64,000 bases of DNA from NCBI RefSeq assembly GCF_002531825.1, contig NZ_NWSX01000010.1, positions 62,001 through 126,000 of the forward strand, written 5' to 3'. A program made the translations under genes and the position numbers. The stretch is from Rhizobium sp. J15. Lineage in GTDB: Bacteria; Pseudomonadota; Alphaproteobacteria; Rhizobiales; Rhizobiaceae. How positions within the stretch are numbered: the first letter of the stretch is position 1; the number at the start of each line of letters is the position of its first letter. Under the pieces are notes generated by a model. That model saw only the letters and a list, made by a program, of their open reading frames with translations. It did no database searches and was not told the origin of the DNA. Below are positions 52,407 to 61,194 of this stretch, one piece after another.

Positions 52407-52955
52407 TCAGAACGTCGGCGGCGTGCAGGCGCTGATGACTTCGCAGGGCACCGGACCGACACAGCGGAACCGGTGCGGGCGCCGGCTTTCGAAATAATAG
52501 GCATCTCCCGGCCCGAGGATGCGCCGCTCGTCATCGACAGTCACTTCGAGCCTTCCCGAAAGCACGATCCCGCCCTCTTCCCCTTCATGGACGAGAGGCA
52601 CCTTGCCGGTGTCCGCTCCGGGCTGGTAGCACTCCTTGAGGATCTGCAGGCTGCGGCCGAACAGGTTTTCGCCCACCTGCCTGAAGGAAATGGCGCCCTT
52701 GCCGATCTCCACCAGTTCCTCGGCCGCATAGAAGGCCTTCCGTGGGCGGTCGGGCTCGAAGGCGAAGAATTCGGCGAGCCCGATCGGAATGCCGTCGAGA
52801 ATGCGTTTCAAGGCCCCGACCGAAGGGTTGGAGGCGTTCGATTCTATGAGCGAGATCGTCGAATTCGGCACGCCGGTGCGCTTGGCGAGTTCGCGCTGGG
52901 AAAGCTTGTGGGCGATGCGGAGATGGCGAAGGCGGCCGCCGATATCGATAGACAT
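52407..52955 (-). CDS. XRE-family regulator with cupin domain (PuuR-like)
   Basis: A 182-residue regulator. The N-terminal helix-turn-helix (about 8-62) contains LRIAHKLSQRELAKRTGVPN and SLIESNASNPSVGALKRIL. The C-terminal cupin (about 105-178) contains VHEGEEGGIVLSGRLEVTVD and RPHRFRC, the two metal/ligand motifs. Such proteins often repress amine or amino-acid catabolic genes and release on binding substrate. It is divergent from the omega-aminotransferase gene, with a perfect palindrome between them that it may bind. Confidence 0.87.
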   Translation of the reverse strand: MSIDIGGRLRHLRIAHKLSQRELAKRTGVPNSTISLIESNASNPSVGALKRILDGIPIGLAEFFAFEPDRPRKAFYAAEELVEIGKGAISFRQVGENLFGRSLQILKECYQPGADTGKVPLVHEGEEGGIVLSGRLEVTVDDERRILGPGDAYYFESRRPHRFRCVGPVPCEVISACTPPTF

Positions 52956-53012
52956 GATGGGCTCGTTTCTGTTGTCCAGAATATCGAAAACATATCCTTG
53001 CGCTTTATATAT

Positions 53013-53034
53013 TTCAATTGGTTATGCAATTGAA
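53013..53034. promoter_or_regulatory. Perfect palindrome upstream of the aminotransferase
   Basis: TTCAATTG and CAATTGAA arms separated by six bases in an AT-rich stretch, about 65 bases upstream of the aminotransferase start and 60 upstream of the XRE gene. It is a strong candidate operator for the XRE-cupin protein. Confidence 0.6.
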
Positions 53035-53097
53035 GAAAAGGACTTGTTTGCAAAGCGGAAATCACGCCATTCTCGGTTCATTCCCAAGGAGGCCAGA

Positions 53098-54432
53098 ATG
53101 GACCAGATCAACAAGACGAACGCGCCCGTACTCGAAAATTTCTGGATGCCGTTCACCGCGAACCGGCAGTTCAAGGCCACGCCGCGCCTTCTCGCAGCCG
53201 CCGAAGGCATGTATTACACCGATGTCGATGGGAACCGCGTTCTCGACGGCACGGCCGGCCTCTGGTGCTGCAATGCCGGCCACGGCCGCAAGAAGATCGC
53301 CCAGGCCGTCGAGCGGCAGCTTTCGACCATGGACTATGCCCCGACCTTCCAGATGGGCCATCCCATCGCCTTCGACTTTGCCGCAAAGCTCGCCGCAAAC
53401 GCGCCGGGCGGCGCTGATGCCAAGCTCGACCGCATCTTCTTTACCGGCTCTGGTTCGGAATCGGTCGATACAGCCCTAAAGATCGCCATCGCCTATCAGC
53501 GCGCCATCGGCCAGGGCACCCGGACGCGCATCATCGGGCGCGAAAAGGGATATCACGGCGTCGGCTTCGGCGGCATTTCCGTCGGCGGCCTCGTCAACAA
53601 CCGCCGGGTCTTCCCGCAAATCCCGGCCGACCATATGCGCCATACGCTCGATGTCGAGCGGAACGCCTTCTCCAAGGGGCTTCCCGCCCACGGCATCGAG
53701 CTCGCCGACGATCTCGAACGGCTGGTGCAGCTGCACGGCGCCGAAACCATCGCCGCCGTCATCGTCGAGCCGATGTCGGGCTCGGCCGGCGTCGTCCTGC
53801 CGCCGAAGGGTTATCTCGAAAAGCTGCGCGCCACTGCCGACAAGCACGGTATCCTGCTGATCTTCGACGAGGTCATCACCGGCTTCGGCCGTCTCGGCAC
53901 GCCGTTCGCGGCGGATTATTTCGGCGTCATGCCTGATCTCGTCACCACGGCGAAGGGTCTGACCAACGGCGCGATTCCCATGGGCGCGGTCTTTGCCAGC
54001 CGCAAGATCTACGACGGCCTGATGGTCGGGCCGGAAAATGCGATCGAGCTCTTCCACGGCTATACCTATTCCGGCCATCCGGTCGCCTGCGCCGCCGGTC
54101 TCGCCACCCTCGAAATCTACGAGGAAGAGGGCCTGCTCACCCGCGCATCCGAGCTCGCCGACCACTGGCAGGAAGCCCTCCACTCGCTGAAGGGCCTGCC
54201 TCATGTCGTCGACATCCGCAATCTCGGCCTGGTCGGCGCCGTCGAACTCGCGCCCCGCGCTGCTACGCCCGGAACCCGCGCCTACGACGTCTTCGTCGAT
54301 TGCTTCAAGAAGGGCCTGCTGATCCGCGTGACCGGCGACATCATCGCGCTGTCTCCGCCGCTCATCGTCGAGAAGGAGCAGATCGACACGATCGTCTCGA
54401 CGATCGCCGATGCGCTGAAGCGCGCGGCATAA
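53098..54432 (+). CDS. Omega-amino-acid:pyruvate aminotransferase (class III)
   Basis: A 444-residue PLP enzyme. It starts with the family's NFWMPFTANRQFK, then TGSGSESVDTALKIA, the substrate-loop Arg in SVGGLVNNR, the PLP-binding Asp in IFDEVITGFGRLG and Schiff-base Lys286 (TTAKGLTNGAIPMG). The sequence order matches beta-alanine/omega-amino-acid:pyruvate transaminases. It would convert an omega-amino acid or amine to the semialdehyde. A perfect AAGGAGG lies upstream of ATG 53098; the longer frame upstream overlaps the regulator. It is the only gene of its unit and ends before a strong hairpin. Confidence 0.9.
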   Translation: MDQINKTNAPVLENFWMPFTANRQFKATPRLLAAAEGMYYTDVDGNRVLDGTAGLWCCNAGHGRKKIAQAVERQLSTMDYAPTFQMGHPIAFDFAAKLAANAPGGADAKLDRIFFTGSGSESVDTALKIAIAYQRAIGQGTRTRIIGREKGYHGVGFGGISVGGLVNNRRVFPQIPADHMRHTLDVERNAFSKGLPAHGIELADDLERLVQLHGAETIAAVIVEPMSGSAGVVLPPKGYLEKLRATADKHGILLIFDEVITGFGRLGTPFAADYFGVMPDLVTTAKGLTNGAIPMGAVFASRKIYDGLMVGPENAIELFHGYTYSGHPVACAAGLATLEIYEEEGLLTRASELADHWQEALHSLKGLPHVVDIRNLGLVGAVELAPRAATPGTRAYDVFVDCFKKGLLIRVTGDIIALSPPLIVEKEQIDTIVSTIADALKRAA

Positions 54433-54445
54433 CTTTGCCAGCCAA

Positions 54446-54476
54446 CCGATGCGGTGGCGAAACGCCACCGCATCGG
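54446..54476. terminator. Bidirectional hairpin between convergent genes
   Basis: Perfect 14-base arms (CCGATGCGGTGGCG / its complement) with an AAA loop lie between the aminotransferase stop and the convergent Lrp stop. There is no T-tract on either side. It is the most stable hairpin in the window and is well placed to end both transcripts. Confidence 0.65.
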
Positions 54477-54477
54477 C

Positions 54478-54960
54478 TCACCCGACGGGCACGCCGAGCC
54501 CGACCTTGACCCGGTCCATCGCAACGAAGGTCCGGAAGCGTTTGACGTTGTTGTTGCCGAAGAAGAGCCGGCGCGTCAGCGCCTCGTAATCGGCCATCGA
54601 CGGCACGACGATAACCAGAATGAAATCCGCTTCGCCGGTGACGTAATAGCATTGCTGGATCTCAGCGGCGGCCGCGAATTCCTTCTTCGCCCGCTCGATC
54701 TGATCGGCGGTTTCGCTGATCACCTCCACCTCGACGAAGATCGTGATCGACTGCCCGACCGCCTCCGGCTCGACGACTGCGACATCCGCCCGGATCACGC
54801 CCTCCTCCCGCATTCGCTTGATCCGCCGCTGAACGGCGGGCGCCGAAAGATTGACCGCTTCGCCGATCGTGCGCTGCGGGGTCATGTTGTCCTGCTGCAG
54901 GATGGCGAGGATCTTGCGGTCGAAGGCGTCGAGAGGAGAGGTCTGAACACGCTTGCTCAA
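54478..54960 (-). CDS. Lrp/AsnC-family regulator
   Basis: A 160-residue Lrp-type regulator. The helix-turn-helix (about 8-60) contains DAFDRKILAILQQDN and LSAPAVQRRIKRMREEGVI, and the RAM ligand domain follows (about 70-150, CYYVTGEADFILVIVVPSM). I chose the TTG at 54960 because GGAG lies seven bases upstream; a longer frame would cross into the divergent diaminopropionate gene region. It is divergent from that operon and is its likely regulator. Confidence 0.86.
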   Translation of the reverse strand: MSKRVQTSPLDAFDRKILAILQQDNMTPQRTIGEAVNLSAPAVQRRIKRMREEGVIRADVAVVEPEAVGQSITIFVEVEVISETADQIERAKKEFAAAAEIQQCYYVTGEADFILVIVVPSMADYEALTRRLFFGNNNVKRFRTFVAMDRVKVGLGVPVG

Positions 54961-55066
54961 ATGAATGCTCCGGCGAAACAAAATTGCAAATGAACCCGCC
55001 AATATCAGCGCCTTTTTCGTGAGCGGTGCAATAGAGTTCAGCGACATCACGAAATCGAGGTTCGCC

Positions 55067-56278
55067 ATGTTTCTTCCAAACACCACTGCCAGCTATCGGC
55101 TGCCGCTCGATCCGCGAGAACAGCAGACGCTCGGCATCGCCGCCGCCGAAGAGGTGGAGCGCTACCTCGCCTTTCGCGAGGACCATGCGGTTACGCCGCT
55201 CGTCGCGCTGCCGGGACTGGCGCGCGACATCGGCGTCGGCGCGATCCACGTCAAGGATGAGGGCCATCGCTTCGGCCTCGGCAGCTTCAAGGCGCTCGGC
55301 GGCGCCTATGCGGTGATCCGTCTCGTCCTCGAACAGGCCCGGCGGAAACTCGGCCGCGACGTCGATATGGCCGAGCTGCATTCCGAAGAGGTCCGCGCCG
55401 TTGCGCGCGAGATGACGGTTGCCTGCGCCACCGACGGCAATCATGGCCGCTCGGTTGCCCAGGGGGCTCAGTTCGTCGGTGCGCGCGCCGCGATCTTCGT
55501 GCACGCAGGCGTCAGCGATGAACGCGTCGCCGCCATCGCCCGTTTCGGCGCAGAGATGATCCGCGTCGAGGGCACCTATGACGACTCCGTCCGCGAGGCG
55601 GCCCGCATCGCCGAGGCGAAGGGCTGGATCATCGTCTCGGACACCTCATGGCCGGGCTACGAGCGCATCCCCGGCCTGGTGATGCAGGGCTATACCGCGC
55701 TGATCCGGGAAGCACTGAGCCAGATGCCGGAGCCGCCGACGCATGTGTTCATTCAATCGGGCGTCGGCGGCATTGCCGCCGCGGTCGCCGGCCATCTGGC
55801 GATTGCGCTCGGCGAGCGGCGTCCCGTCTTCACCGTCGTCGATCCCGCCCGCGCGGCGTGCCTCTTCGAAACGGCGCGCGCCGGCCATCCCGTTACGGTC
55901 GCCCATGGCGAACCGACAGTCATGGCGATGCTGGAATGTTATGAGCCCTCGCTGGTCGCCTGGCGTGTTCTTTCGCGTGCGGCCGATGCCTTCATGACGG
56001 TGGAGGAGACTGAGGCGACCGCGATCATGAACCGCCTTGCCCGCCCCGTTGCCGGCGATCCCGCGATCGTCGCCGGCGAAAGTGGCGGCGTCGGCCTCGC
56101 AGCCGCCATCAAAGCCGCCGCCGACCCGGCGAGCAGGGCGGCGCTTGCGATCGGCCAAGGCTCCCGCATCTTCGTCGTCAACACGGAGGGTGCGACCGAT
56201 CCGGGCAAATACGAAGAAATCACCGGCCTGCCGCCCGCCGCGGTCGCCGCGAAGAACCGGCAAGGAGCCATGGCATGA
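55067..56278 (+). CDS. Diaminopropionate ammonia-lyase (YgeX-like)
   Basis: A 403-residue fold-type-II PLP enzyme. Schiff-base Lys75 lies in LGSFKALGGAYA and the second catalytic residue Asp123 in TDGNHGRS, as in DAP ammonia-lyase (E. coli Lys77, Asp120). The phosphate-binding loop is QSGVGGIAAA. The enzyme cleaves 2,3-diaminopropionate to pyruvate and two ammonia. GAGG precedes ATG 55067. It overlaps the next gene by ATGA. In E. coli ygeX is followed by a M20 peptidase gene; here a carbamoylase-type amidase lies in between. Confidence 0.88.
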   Translation: MFLPNTTASYRLPLDPREQQTLGIAAAEEVERYLAFREDHAVTPLVALPGLARDIGVGAIHVKDEGHRFGLGSFKALGGAYAVIRLVLEQARRKLGRDVDMAELHSEEVRAVAREMTVACATDGNHGRSVAQGAQFVGARAAIFVHAGVSDERVAAIARFGAEMIRVEGTYDDSVREAARIAEAKGWIIVSDTSWPGYERIPGLVMQGYTALIREALSQMPEPPTHVFIQSGVGGIAAAVAGHLAIALGERRPVFTVVDPARAACLFETARAGHPVTVAHGEPTVMAMLECYEPSLVAWRVLSRAADAFMTVEETEATAIMNRLARPVAGDPAIVAGESGGVGLAAAIKAAADPASRAALAIGQGSRIFVVNTEGATDPGKYEEITGLPPAAVAAKNRQGAMA

Positions 56279-57522
56279 CTAAGCCATCCATCGATGCGGC
56301 CCGTCTTCTCGGACGCATCAGGACGCTCGGCGAGATCGGCCGGGACAGCAAAGGCCGGCTCGTCCGGCTGGCGGCGTCCGATACGGAAAAACTCGGCCGC
56401 GACCAGTTCGTGGCCTGGATCGCAGGCGCCGGACTCGAGGTCGCCATCGATCGCATCGGCAATATCTTCGGCATCTGGAAGCCGGATGGTGTGGCAGACG
56501 AAGCGCCCATTCTGCTCGGCTCGCATATCGACACGGTCATCGGTGCCGGCATCTATGACGGCTGCTACGGCACGCTGTCGGGGCTTGAAGTGATCGAGAC
56601 GCTGAAGGCGGAAGGTCTGGCGCCATCCCGGCCGGTCGCCGTTGCGGCCTTCACCAACGAGGAAGGCGTGCGCTACGCGCCCGATATGATGGGATCGCTG
56701 GTCTATGCGGGCGGTCTCGACGTCGATGCCGTGCTTGCCACAATCGGCACCGACGGGACTGTTCTCGGCGAGGAGCTGAAGCGCATCGGCTATGCCGGCG
56801 AATATGAGCCGGGCTTCCTGAAACCGCATGCCTATATCGAGCTGCATATCGAGCAGGGGCCGGTCCTCGAACGCGGGGGTATTCCCGTCGGCGCCGTGGA
56901 AGACCTTCAGGGCATTTCCTGGCAGAAGGTGACTATCACCGGTGACGCCAACCATGCGGGAACGACGCCGATCTCGATGCGCCGCGATGCGGGTCATGCC
57001 GCGGCACGGGTCGTCACCTTCCTGCGCGACCGGGCAAAGACCTCGAACACGCCGACGGTGGCGACGGTCGGCTGCATGAATTTCGAACCGAACGCGATCA
57101 ATGTGATCCCGTCGCGGGCGACCTTCACGGTCGATCTGCGCGACCCGGACGAAGATCGCCTCCGGGAAGAAGAAGCCGCGCTCGCATCCTTCCTGGAGGG
57201 CCTCTCGGCCGAGGAGCAAGTCAGCATATCGGTGGAAAGGCTTGCCCGGTTCGAGCCGGTGAAATTCGATTTGGGAATTGTCGAGCTCATCGAAGACTCC
57301 GCAGGAAAGCGGGGTCTCGCCTGCCGGCGGATGACCTCGGGCGCCGGCCACGATGCGCAGATGATCGCCAGGATCGCCCCGTCGGCGATGATCTTCGTTC
57401 CGAGCGCCGGTGGCATCAGCCACAATCCAAAGGAATACACCGCTGACGAAGATCTCGTTGCAGGCGCCAACATCCTGCTCGACGTCGTTCGCCGCCTCGC
57501 CACGGAAGGACTGCCGGCATGA
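56275..57522 (+). CDS. Hydantoinase/carbamoylase-family Zn amidase
   Basis: A 415-residue M20-fold amidase of the N-carbamoyl-amino-acid/allantoate hydrolase group. Metal-binding and catalytic cues are LLGSHIDTVIGAGIYDG, AAFTNEEGVRYAPDMMGS, HIEQGPVLERGGIPVG, the dimerisation-domain GDANHAGTTPISMRRDA, and a final His in GGISHNP. Members hydrolyse N-carbamoyl or other N-acyl amino acids. Start overlaps the preceding gene (ATGA), and the stop overlaps the following M20 gene (ATGA). Substrate is inferred to be an N-substituted diaminopropionate or similar. Confidence 0.86.
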   Translation: MTKPSIDAARLLGRIRTLGEIGRDSKGRLVRLAASDTEKLGRDQFVAWIAGAGLEVAIDRIGNIFGIWKPDGVADEAPILLGSHIDTVIGAGIYDGCYGTLSGLEVIETLKAEGLAPSRPVAVAAFTNEEGVRYAPDMMGSLVYAGGLDVDAVLATIGTDGTVLGEELKRIGYAGEYEPGFLKPHAYIELHIEQGPVLERGGIPVGAVEDLQGISWQKVTITGDANHAGTTPISMRRDAGHAAARVVTFLRDRAKTSNTPTVATVGCMNFEPNAINVIPSRATFTVDLRDPDEDRLREEEAALASFLEGLSAEEQVSISVERLARFEPVKFDLGIVELIEDSAGKRGLACRRMTSGAGHDAQMIARIAPSAMIFVPSAGGISHNPKEYTADEDLVAGANILLDVVRRLATEGLPA

Positions 57523-58679
57523 GCATCGACAGGAATGCGCTTCACGCGGACATGACGGAATGGAGACGCCATCTCCACGCCCATCCCGAGTTCGGCTTCG
57601 AGGAGCAGCGGACCGCTGCCTTCGTCGCGGCCAAGCTCAGGGAGTTCGGCTTCGATGAGGTCGCTGAAGGCATCGGCGGCACCGGCGTCGTCGGAACGTT
57701 GAAGCGCGGCAGCGGCAATCGCGCCATTGCGCTACGCGCGGATATGGATGCCCTGCGCATCAGCGAACAGACGAACGCCTCATACCGGTCGCAGAACCCC
57801 GGCACCATGCACGCCTGCGGGCACGACGGCCACACCACCATGCTGCTCGGCGCGGCAAAGACCCTGGCTCAAGAAGGCGGCTTCGACGGCACCGTGCGCT
57901 TCCTCTTCCAGCCGGCCGAGGAATGGGGCAAGGGCGCGCTCGCGATGATCGCCGACGGGCTTTTCGAGCGTTTCCCCTTCGACGAGATCTACGGCATCCA
58001 CAATATGCCGGGGCTCGGCGTCGGCAATTTCCAAACGCGTCCCGAAGCGTTCATGTCGGCCGAGGACAATTTCGAGATCACGCTGACCGGTATCGGCGGC
58101 CATGCCGCGCGGCCGCATTGGGGCAATGAAGTGCTCGTCGCCGCCTGCGCGCTGGTGACAAACCTGCAGACGATCGTCTCGCGGCGACTGGACCCGGCCG
58201 ATATCGGCGTCGTCTCCGTCACCGAGCTGATCGCCGACGGCACGCGCAACGCGCTTCCCGGCCTTGCCCGCATTCTCGGCGACGCCCGCAGCTTCCGTCC
58301 GGAGATCAGCGAGACCATCGAAAAGCAGATGCGCGTCATCGCCGAGGGTACGGCCATGGCCTACAACGTCAAGGCCGACGTTCTCTATACCAGGGAATTC
58401 GTGCCGCTCATGAACGATCCCCTCCTGACGGAGGAAGCCCTGGCGGTGGGGCGCGGTCTCTACGGCGCTTCGAATGTCGCCATCGCGAGCAAGCCGATGA
58501 CAGGGTCGGAAGATTTCGCGCAGTTCCTTGCGAAAGTGCCGGGCTGCTTCGTGTTCCTCGGCAACGGCGAAAGCTCGCCGCCGCTCCACAACCCGACCTA
58601 TGATTTCAACGATGCGGGCCTGCTCCATGGGGCCGACTTCCACGCCGGAATCGTCCGTCGGCGGCTCCGGGCAGGCTGA
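57519..58679 (+). CDS. M20D amidohydrolase (hippurate/IAA-amino-acid hydrolase-like)
   Basis: A 386-residue M20 peptidase-family hydrolase. Motifs are RRHLHAHPEFGFEE, MHACGHDGHTTMLLG (metal), FQPAEEWGKGA (catalytic Glu pair), the dimer lid GGHAARPHWG, and the final His in LHNPTYDFND. Such enzymes cleave N-acyl or N-benzoyl amino acids. It is the third gene in a coupled set with diaminopropionate ammonia-lyase and the Zn amidase. The pair of amidases could strip acyl or carbamoyl groups before the lyase acts. Confidence 0.87.
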   Translation: MSIDRNALHADMTEWRRHLHAHPEFGFEEQRTAAFVAAKLREFGFDEVAEGIGGTGVVGTLKRGSGNRAIALRADMDALRISEQTNASYRSQNPGTMHACGHDGHTTMLLGAAKTLAQEGGFDGTVRFLFQPAEEWGKGALAMIADGLFERFPFDEIYGIHNMPGLGVGNFQTRPEAFMSAEDNFEITLTGIGGHAARPHWGNEVLVAACALVTNLQTIVSRRLDPADIGVVSVTELIADGTRNALPGLARILGDARSFRPEISETIEKQMRVIAEGTAMAYNVKADVLYTREFVPLMNDPLLTEEALAVGRGLYGASNVAIASKPMTGSEDFAQFLAKVPGCFVFLGNGESSPPLHNPTYDFNDAGLLHGADFHAGIVRRRLRAG

Positions 58680-58682
58680 CGC

Positions 58683-59702
58683 TCACTGCTTGAAGACCTG
58701 TGAGGGCAGTTGGCCGAAACGCTTCCTGTATTCGGCTGCAAACCGCCCGAGATGGGTGAAGCCCCATCTGAACGCGATCTCGGCGACGGCCTGCCTGCCG
58801 CCGGTTTCCAGCAATTCGCTGTGGGCCGCCAGCATGCGGATTTCCTGCAGATAGGACATCGGGGTCGTGTTCCTGAACTGCCGGAAACCCTGCTGCAGGG
58901 TCCGCACGCTGACCTTGGCGGCCGCCGCTATGTCGTCGAGCGAGATCGGCTCGGCGATGTGTTCCTGCATGTAATCGATGGCCCATTTGACGTGGCGCGG
59001 CGCCGGCGCCGGAGCGGTCAGCGCCAGCTCGTCCGAATAGCGATTGGGACAGGCCTCCAGAAGCAGGTAGATCACCGCATCGGAGAGCGAGCTGACAGCC
59101 AGCGGCGAGCGCCGCAGCGGTCCGTTTTCGGCAAGGCCGGCATGAAGGTTCGCCACGATCTGCTGCACGATGAGTCCGGGACCGGCCGCAAGATCGATAT
59201 CGGGATGAATGCCGATGTCGCCCGTGATCGTTCGCTCGAACATATGCGTGAGGCGCCTGACGATCATCTCCCGATCGATGAACATGCACAGGTGATGGCG
59301 GGGGCCGAAGATGCTGGTGCCCCTGGCACGGCCCGGCTCCAGGATTACGCCCCGGCCGGGCACGGAATAGATCGGCTCCTTGCTGCCCCCGAAGAGCATG
59401 TTGCCCTCCGTCGGCAGAAATATGGCCAATCTGTCGATGACACCGTCCCGCTTGCCGACAAGCGTGCCTTCATAGGAGCAATCGGCAACGCTGACATCTC
59501 CCGCCGAGATGAAATTGCAGTGATAGGAAATCGGCGCATTGCCCTCCGCCATCATCCTGATCGCTGCTTTCGGCGTCGACAATGCTTCCGAGAGCTGGTC
59601 GGGGTCCGTTCCACTCTGCACCATTTCCCGAAAGGACATGCCTGCCATCGCCGTCTCGCGGGAAAGATCGGCGGTGCTGTGCCTGTGAGGATTAACGGAC
59701 AT
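58683..59702 (-). CDS. AraC-family regulator
   Basis: A 339-residue regulator. An N-terminal AraC-binding-like domain (about 40-210) precedes the double helix-turn-helix (about 235-335: AEPISLDDIAAAAKVSVRTL, then AVAEIAFRWGFTHLGRFAAE). ATG 59702 has GAGG six bases upstream. It is on the same strand as dadA/alr but in its own unit: dadA ends 82 bases upstream of it. The spaced TGTACA pair in between may be its operator. The regulated target could be dadA/alr or the hydrolase operon that converges on it. Confidence 0.86.
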   Translation of the reverse strand: MSVNPHRHSTADLSRETAMAGMSFREMVQSGTDPDQLSEALSTPKAAIRMMAEGNAPISYHCNFISAGDVSVADCSYEGTLVGKRDGVIDRLAIFLPTEGNMLFGGSKEPIYSVPGRGVILEPGRARGTSIFGPRHHLCMFIDREMIVRRLTHMFERTITGDIGIHPDIDLAAGPGLIVQQIVANLHAGLAENGPLRRSPLAVSSLSDAVIYLLLEACPNRYSDELALTAPAPAPRHVKWAIDYMQEHIAEPISLDDIAAAAKVSVRTLQQGFRQFRNTTPMSYLQEIRMLAAHSELLETGGRQAVAEIAFRWGFTHLGRFAAEYRKRFGQLPSQVFKQ

Positions 59703-59743
59703 TCGTGACCTCGGATGACGGCTTCCCCGAGGGATAACCGATT

Positions 59744-59759
59744 TGTACAGTCATGTACA
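59744..59759. promoter_or_regulatory. Paired TGTACA operator candidate
   Basis: TGTACA at 59744-59749 and 59754-59759, ten bases apart, so on the same helix face. They lie just upstream of the AraC-type gene. Confidence 0.45.
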
Positions 59760-59783
59760 TTCCCTTTCCTCCCGCTTGCGCGC

Positions 59784-61058
59784 TCAGCCGTAGCGGCTGA
59801 CCGCAAGATCCCTGGCGTCGATTTCGGGCGCGCGGCCGCTGACGAGATCGCCGATCAGCCGCGCCGAACCGGTGCTCATCGTCCAGCCGAGCGTGCCGTG
59901 GCCGGTATTGAGGAAGAGGCCGGCGACCTTGGTCGGGCCGATGACCGGCGTACCATCAGGCGTCATCGGGCGCAGGCCGGACCAGAAGGACGCCTTGGAA
60001 ACATCGCCGCCGGGGAAGAGATCGGTGACGGAGTGCTCCAGGGTGCTGCGGCGGGCCAGGCCGAGATCGTTGGTATAGCCCGAAATCTCGGCCATGCCGC
60101 CGACACGGATGCGATCGCCGAGCCGGGTGATGGCGATCTTGTAGGTTTCGTCCATGACGGTCGATTCCGGCGCACGCAACGCATCGGTGATCGGAATGGT
60201 GAGCGAATAGCCCTTGACCGGATAGACCGGCAGGCTGATGCCGAGAGGTTTGACCAGCAGCGGCGAATAGCTGCCGAGCGCGACCACCACCACATCCGCG
60301 CTCATGCGCTCGCGATCGGGGTTGCCGTCGCCATCGCGAGTGGTGATCACCCCGCGCACGCGCCCGGCCTCGACATCAAGCGCCTTGATCGTCGTGCCGT
60401 AGGCGAAGCGGACGCCGAGCGCCTCGGCCTTGGCGGCCAGCGCGTTGGTGAACTTGAAGCAGTCGCCGGTTTCGTCCTTCGGAGTCAGCAGGCCGCCGAC
60501 GATCTTGTCGCGCACATGCTTCAGCGCCGGCTCGACGCGGATGCAGCCGTCCCGGTCGAGCACCTCGTAGGGAATGCCGTCGGCGGCGAGCGCCTTGACG
60601 TCCTTTGCCGAGGCATCGAGCTGCTGCTGCATGCGGAACAATTGCAGCGTCCCCTGCATGCGCTCGTCATAGGCAATGCCGGTTTCGGCGCGAAGCTCGG
60701 CGAGCGCGATGCGGCTGTAATCGGCAAGGCGCAGCATGCGGCTCTTGTTGATCGCGTAGCGCTCGGAGGTGCAGTTCGACAGCATTCTCGCCATCCAGGC
60801 GAGCATGGCCACGTCGAATTTCGGGCGCAGGATGAGCGGCGCATGTTTCATGAACAGCCACTTCATGGCCTTCGCAGGAATGCCGGGGGCCGCCCACGGG
60901 GAGCAATAGCCGAAGGAGACTTCGCCGGCATTGGCAAAGCTCGTCTCCAGCGCCGGGCCGGACTGACGGTCGACGACCGTCACCTCGTGGCCTGATTTGG
61001 CGAGCTGATAAGCGGAGGTGACGCCGAGGATGCCGGCGCCCAGAACGATGACTTTCAT
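59784..61058 (-). CDS. dadA: D-amino-acid dehydrogenase DadA
   Basis: A 424-residue flavoprotein. The FAD motif [19 protein letters not shown] is at residues 4-22, with DADA family cues [40 protein letters not shown] and the C-terminal [19 protein letters not shown]. It oxidises D-alanine and other D-amino acids to keto acids and ammonia, passing electrons to the respiratory chain. It is downstream of the alanine racemase gene in a dad operon regulated by a divergent Lrp protein. A GGGAA site precedes ATG 61058. Confidence 0.93.
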   Translation of the reverse strand: MKVIVLGAGILGVTSAYQLAKSGHEVTVVDRQSGPALETSFANAGEVSFGYCSPWAAPGIPAKAMKWLFMKHAPLILRPKFDVAMLAWMARMLSNCTSERYAINKSRMLRLADYSRIALAELRAETGIAYDERMQGTLQLFRMQQQLDASAKDVKALAADGIPYEVLDRDGCIRVEPALKHVRDKIVGGLLTPKDETGDCFKFTNALAAKAEALGVRFAYGTTIKALDVEAGRVRGVITTRDGDGNPDRERMSADVVVVALGSYSPLLVKPLGISLPVYPVKGYSLTIPITDALRAPESTVMDETYKIAITRLGDRIRVGGMAEISGYTNDLGLARRSTLEHSVTDLFPGGDVSKASFWSGLRPMTPDGTPVIGPTKVAGLFLNTGHGTLGWTMSTGSARLIGDLVSGRAPEIDARDLAVSRYG

Positions 61059-61088
61059 GATGTTCCCAATGATGAAGCGCCTGATCTC

Positions 61089-61194
61089 AGCGATATTGCC
61101 TGTGATAACGATCGCCGAGACCGGTTAGGATTTCGTAAGATAGCGATATTGCCTGTGATAACGATCGCCGAGACCGGTTAGGATTTCGTAAGAT
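61089..61194. repeat. Perfect 53-bp tandem duplication at the 3' end of alr
   Basis: Copy 1 is 61089-61141 and copy 2 is 61142-61194, identical by eye along their length. The boundary lies inside the alanine racemase 3' end. Without copy 1 the gene would end at a TGA right after QYR; the duplication replaces this with YLTKS and a TAA. The other end of copy 1 keeps the old TGA, now past the new stop. Confidence 0.9.
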
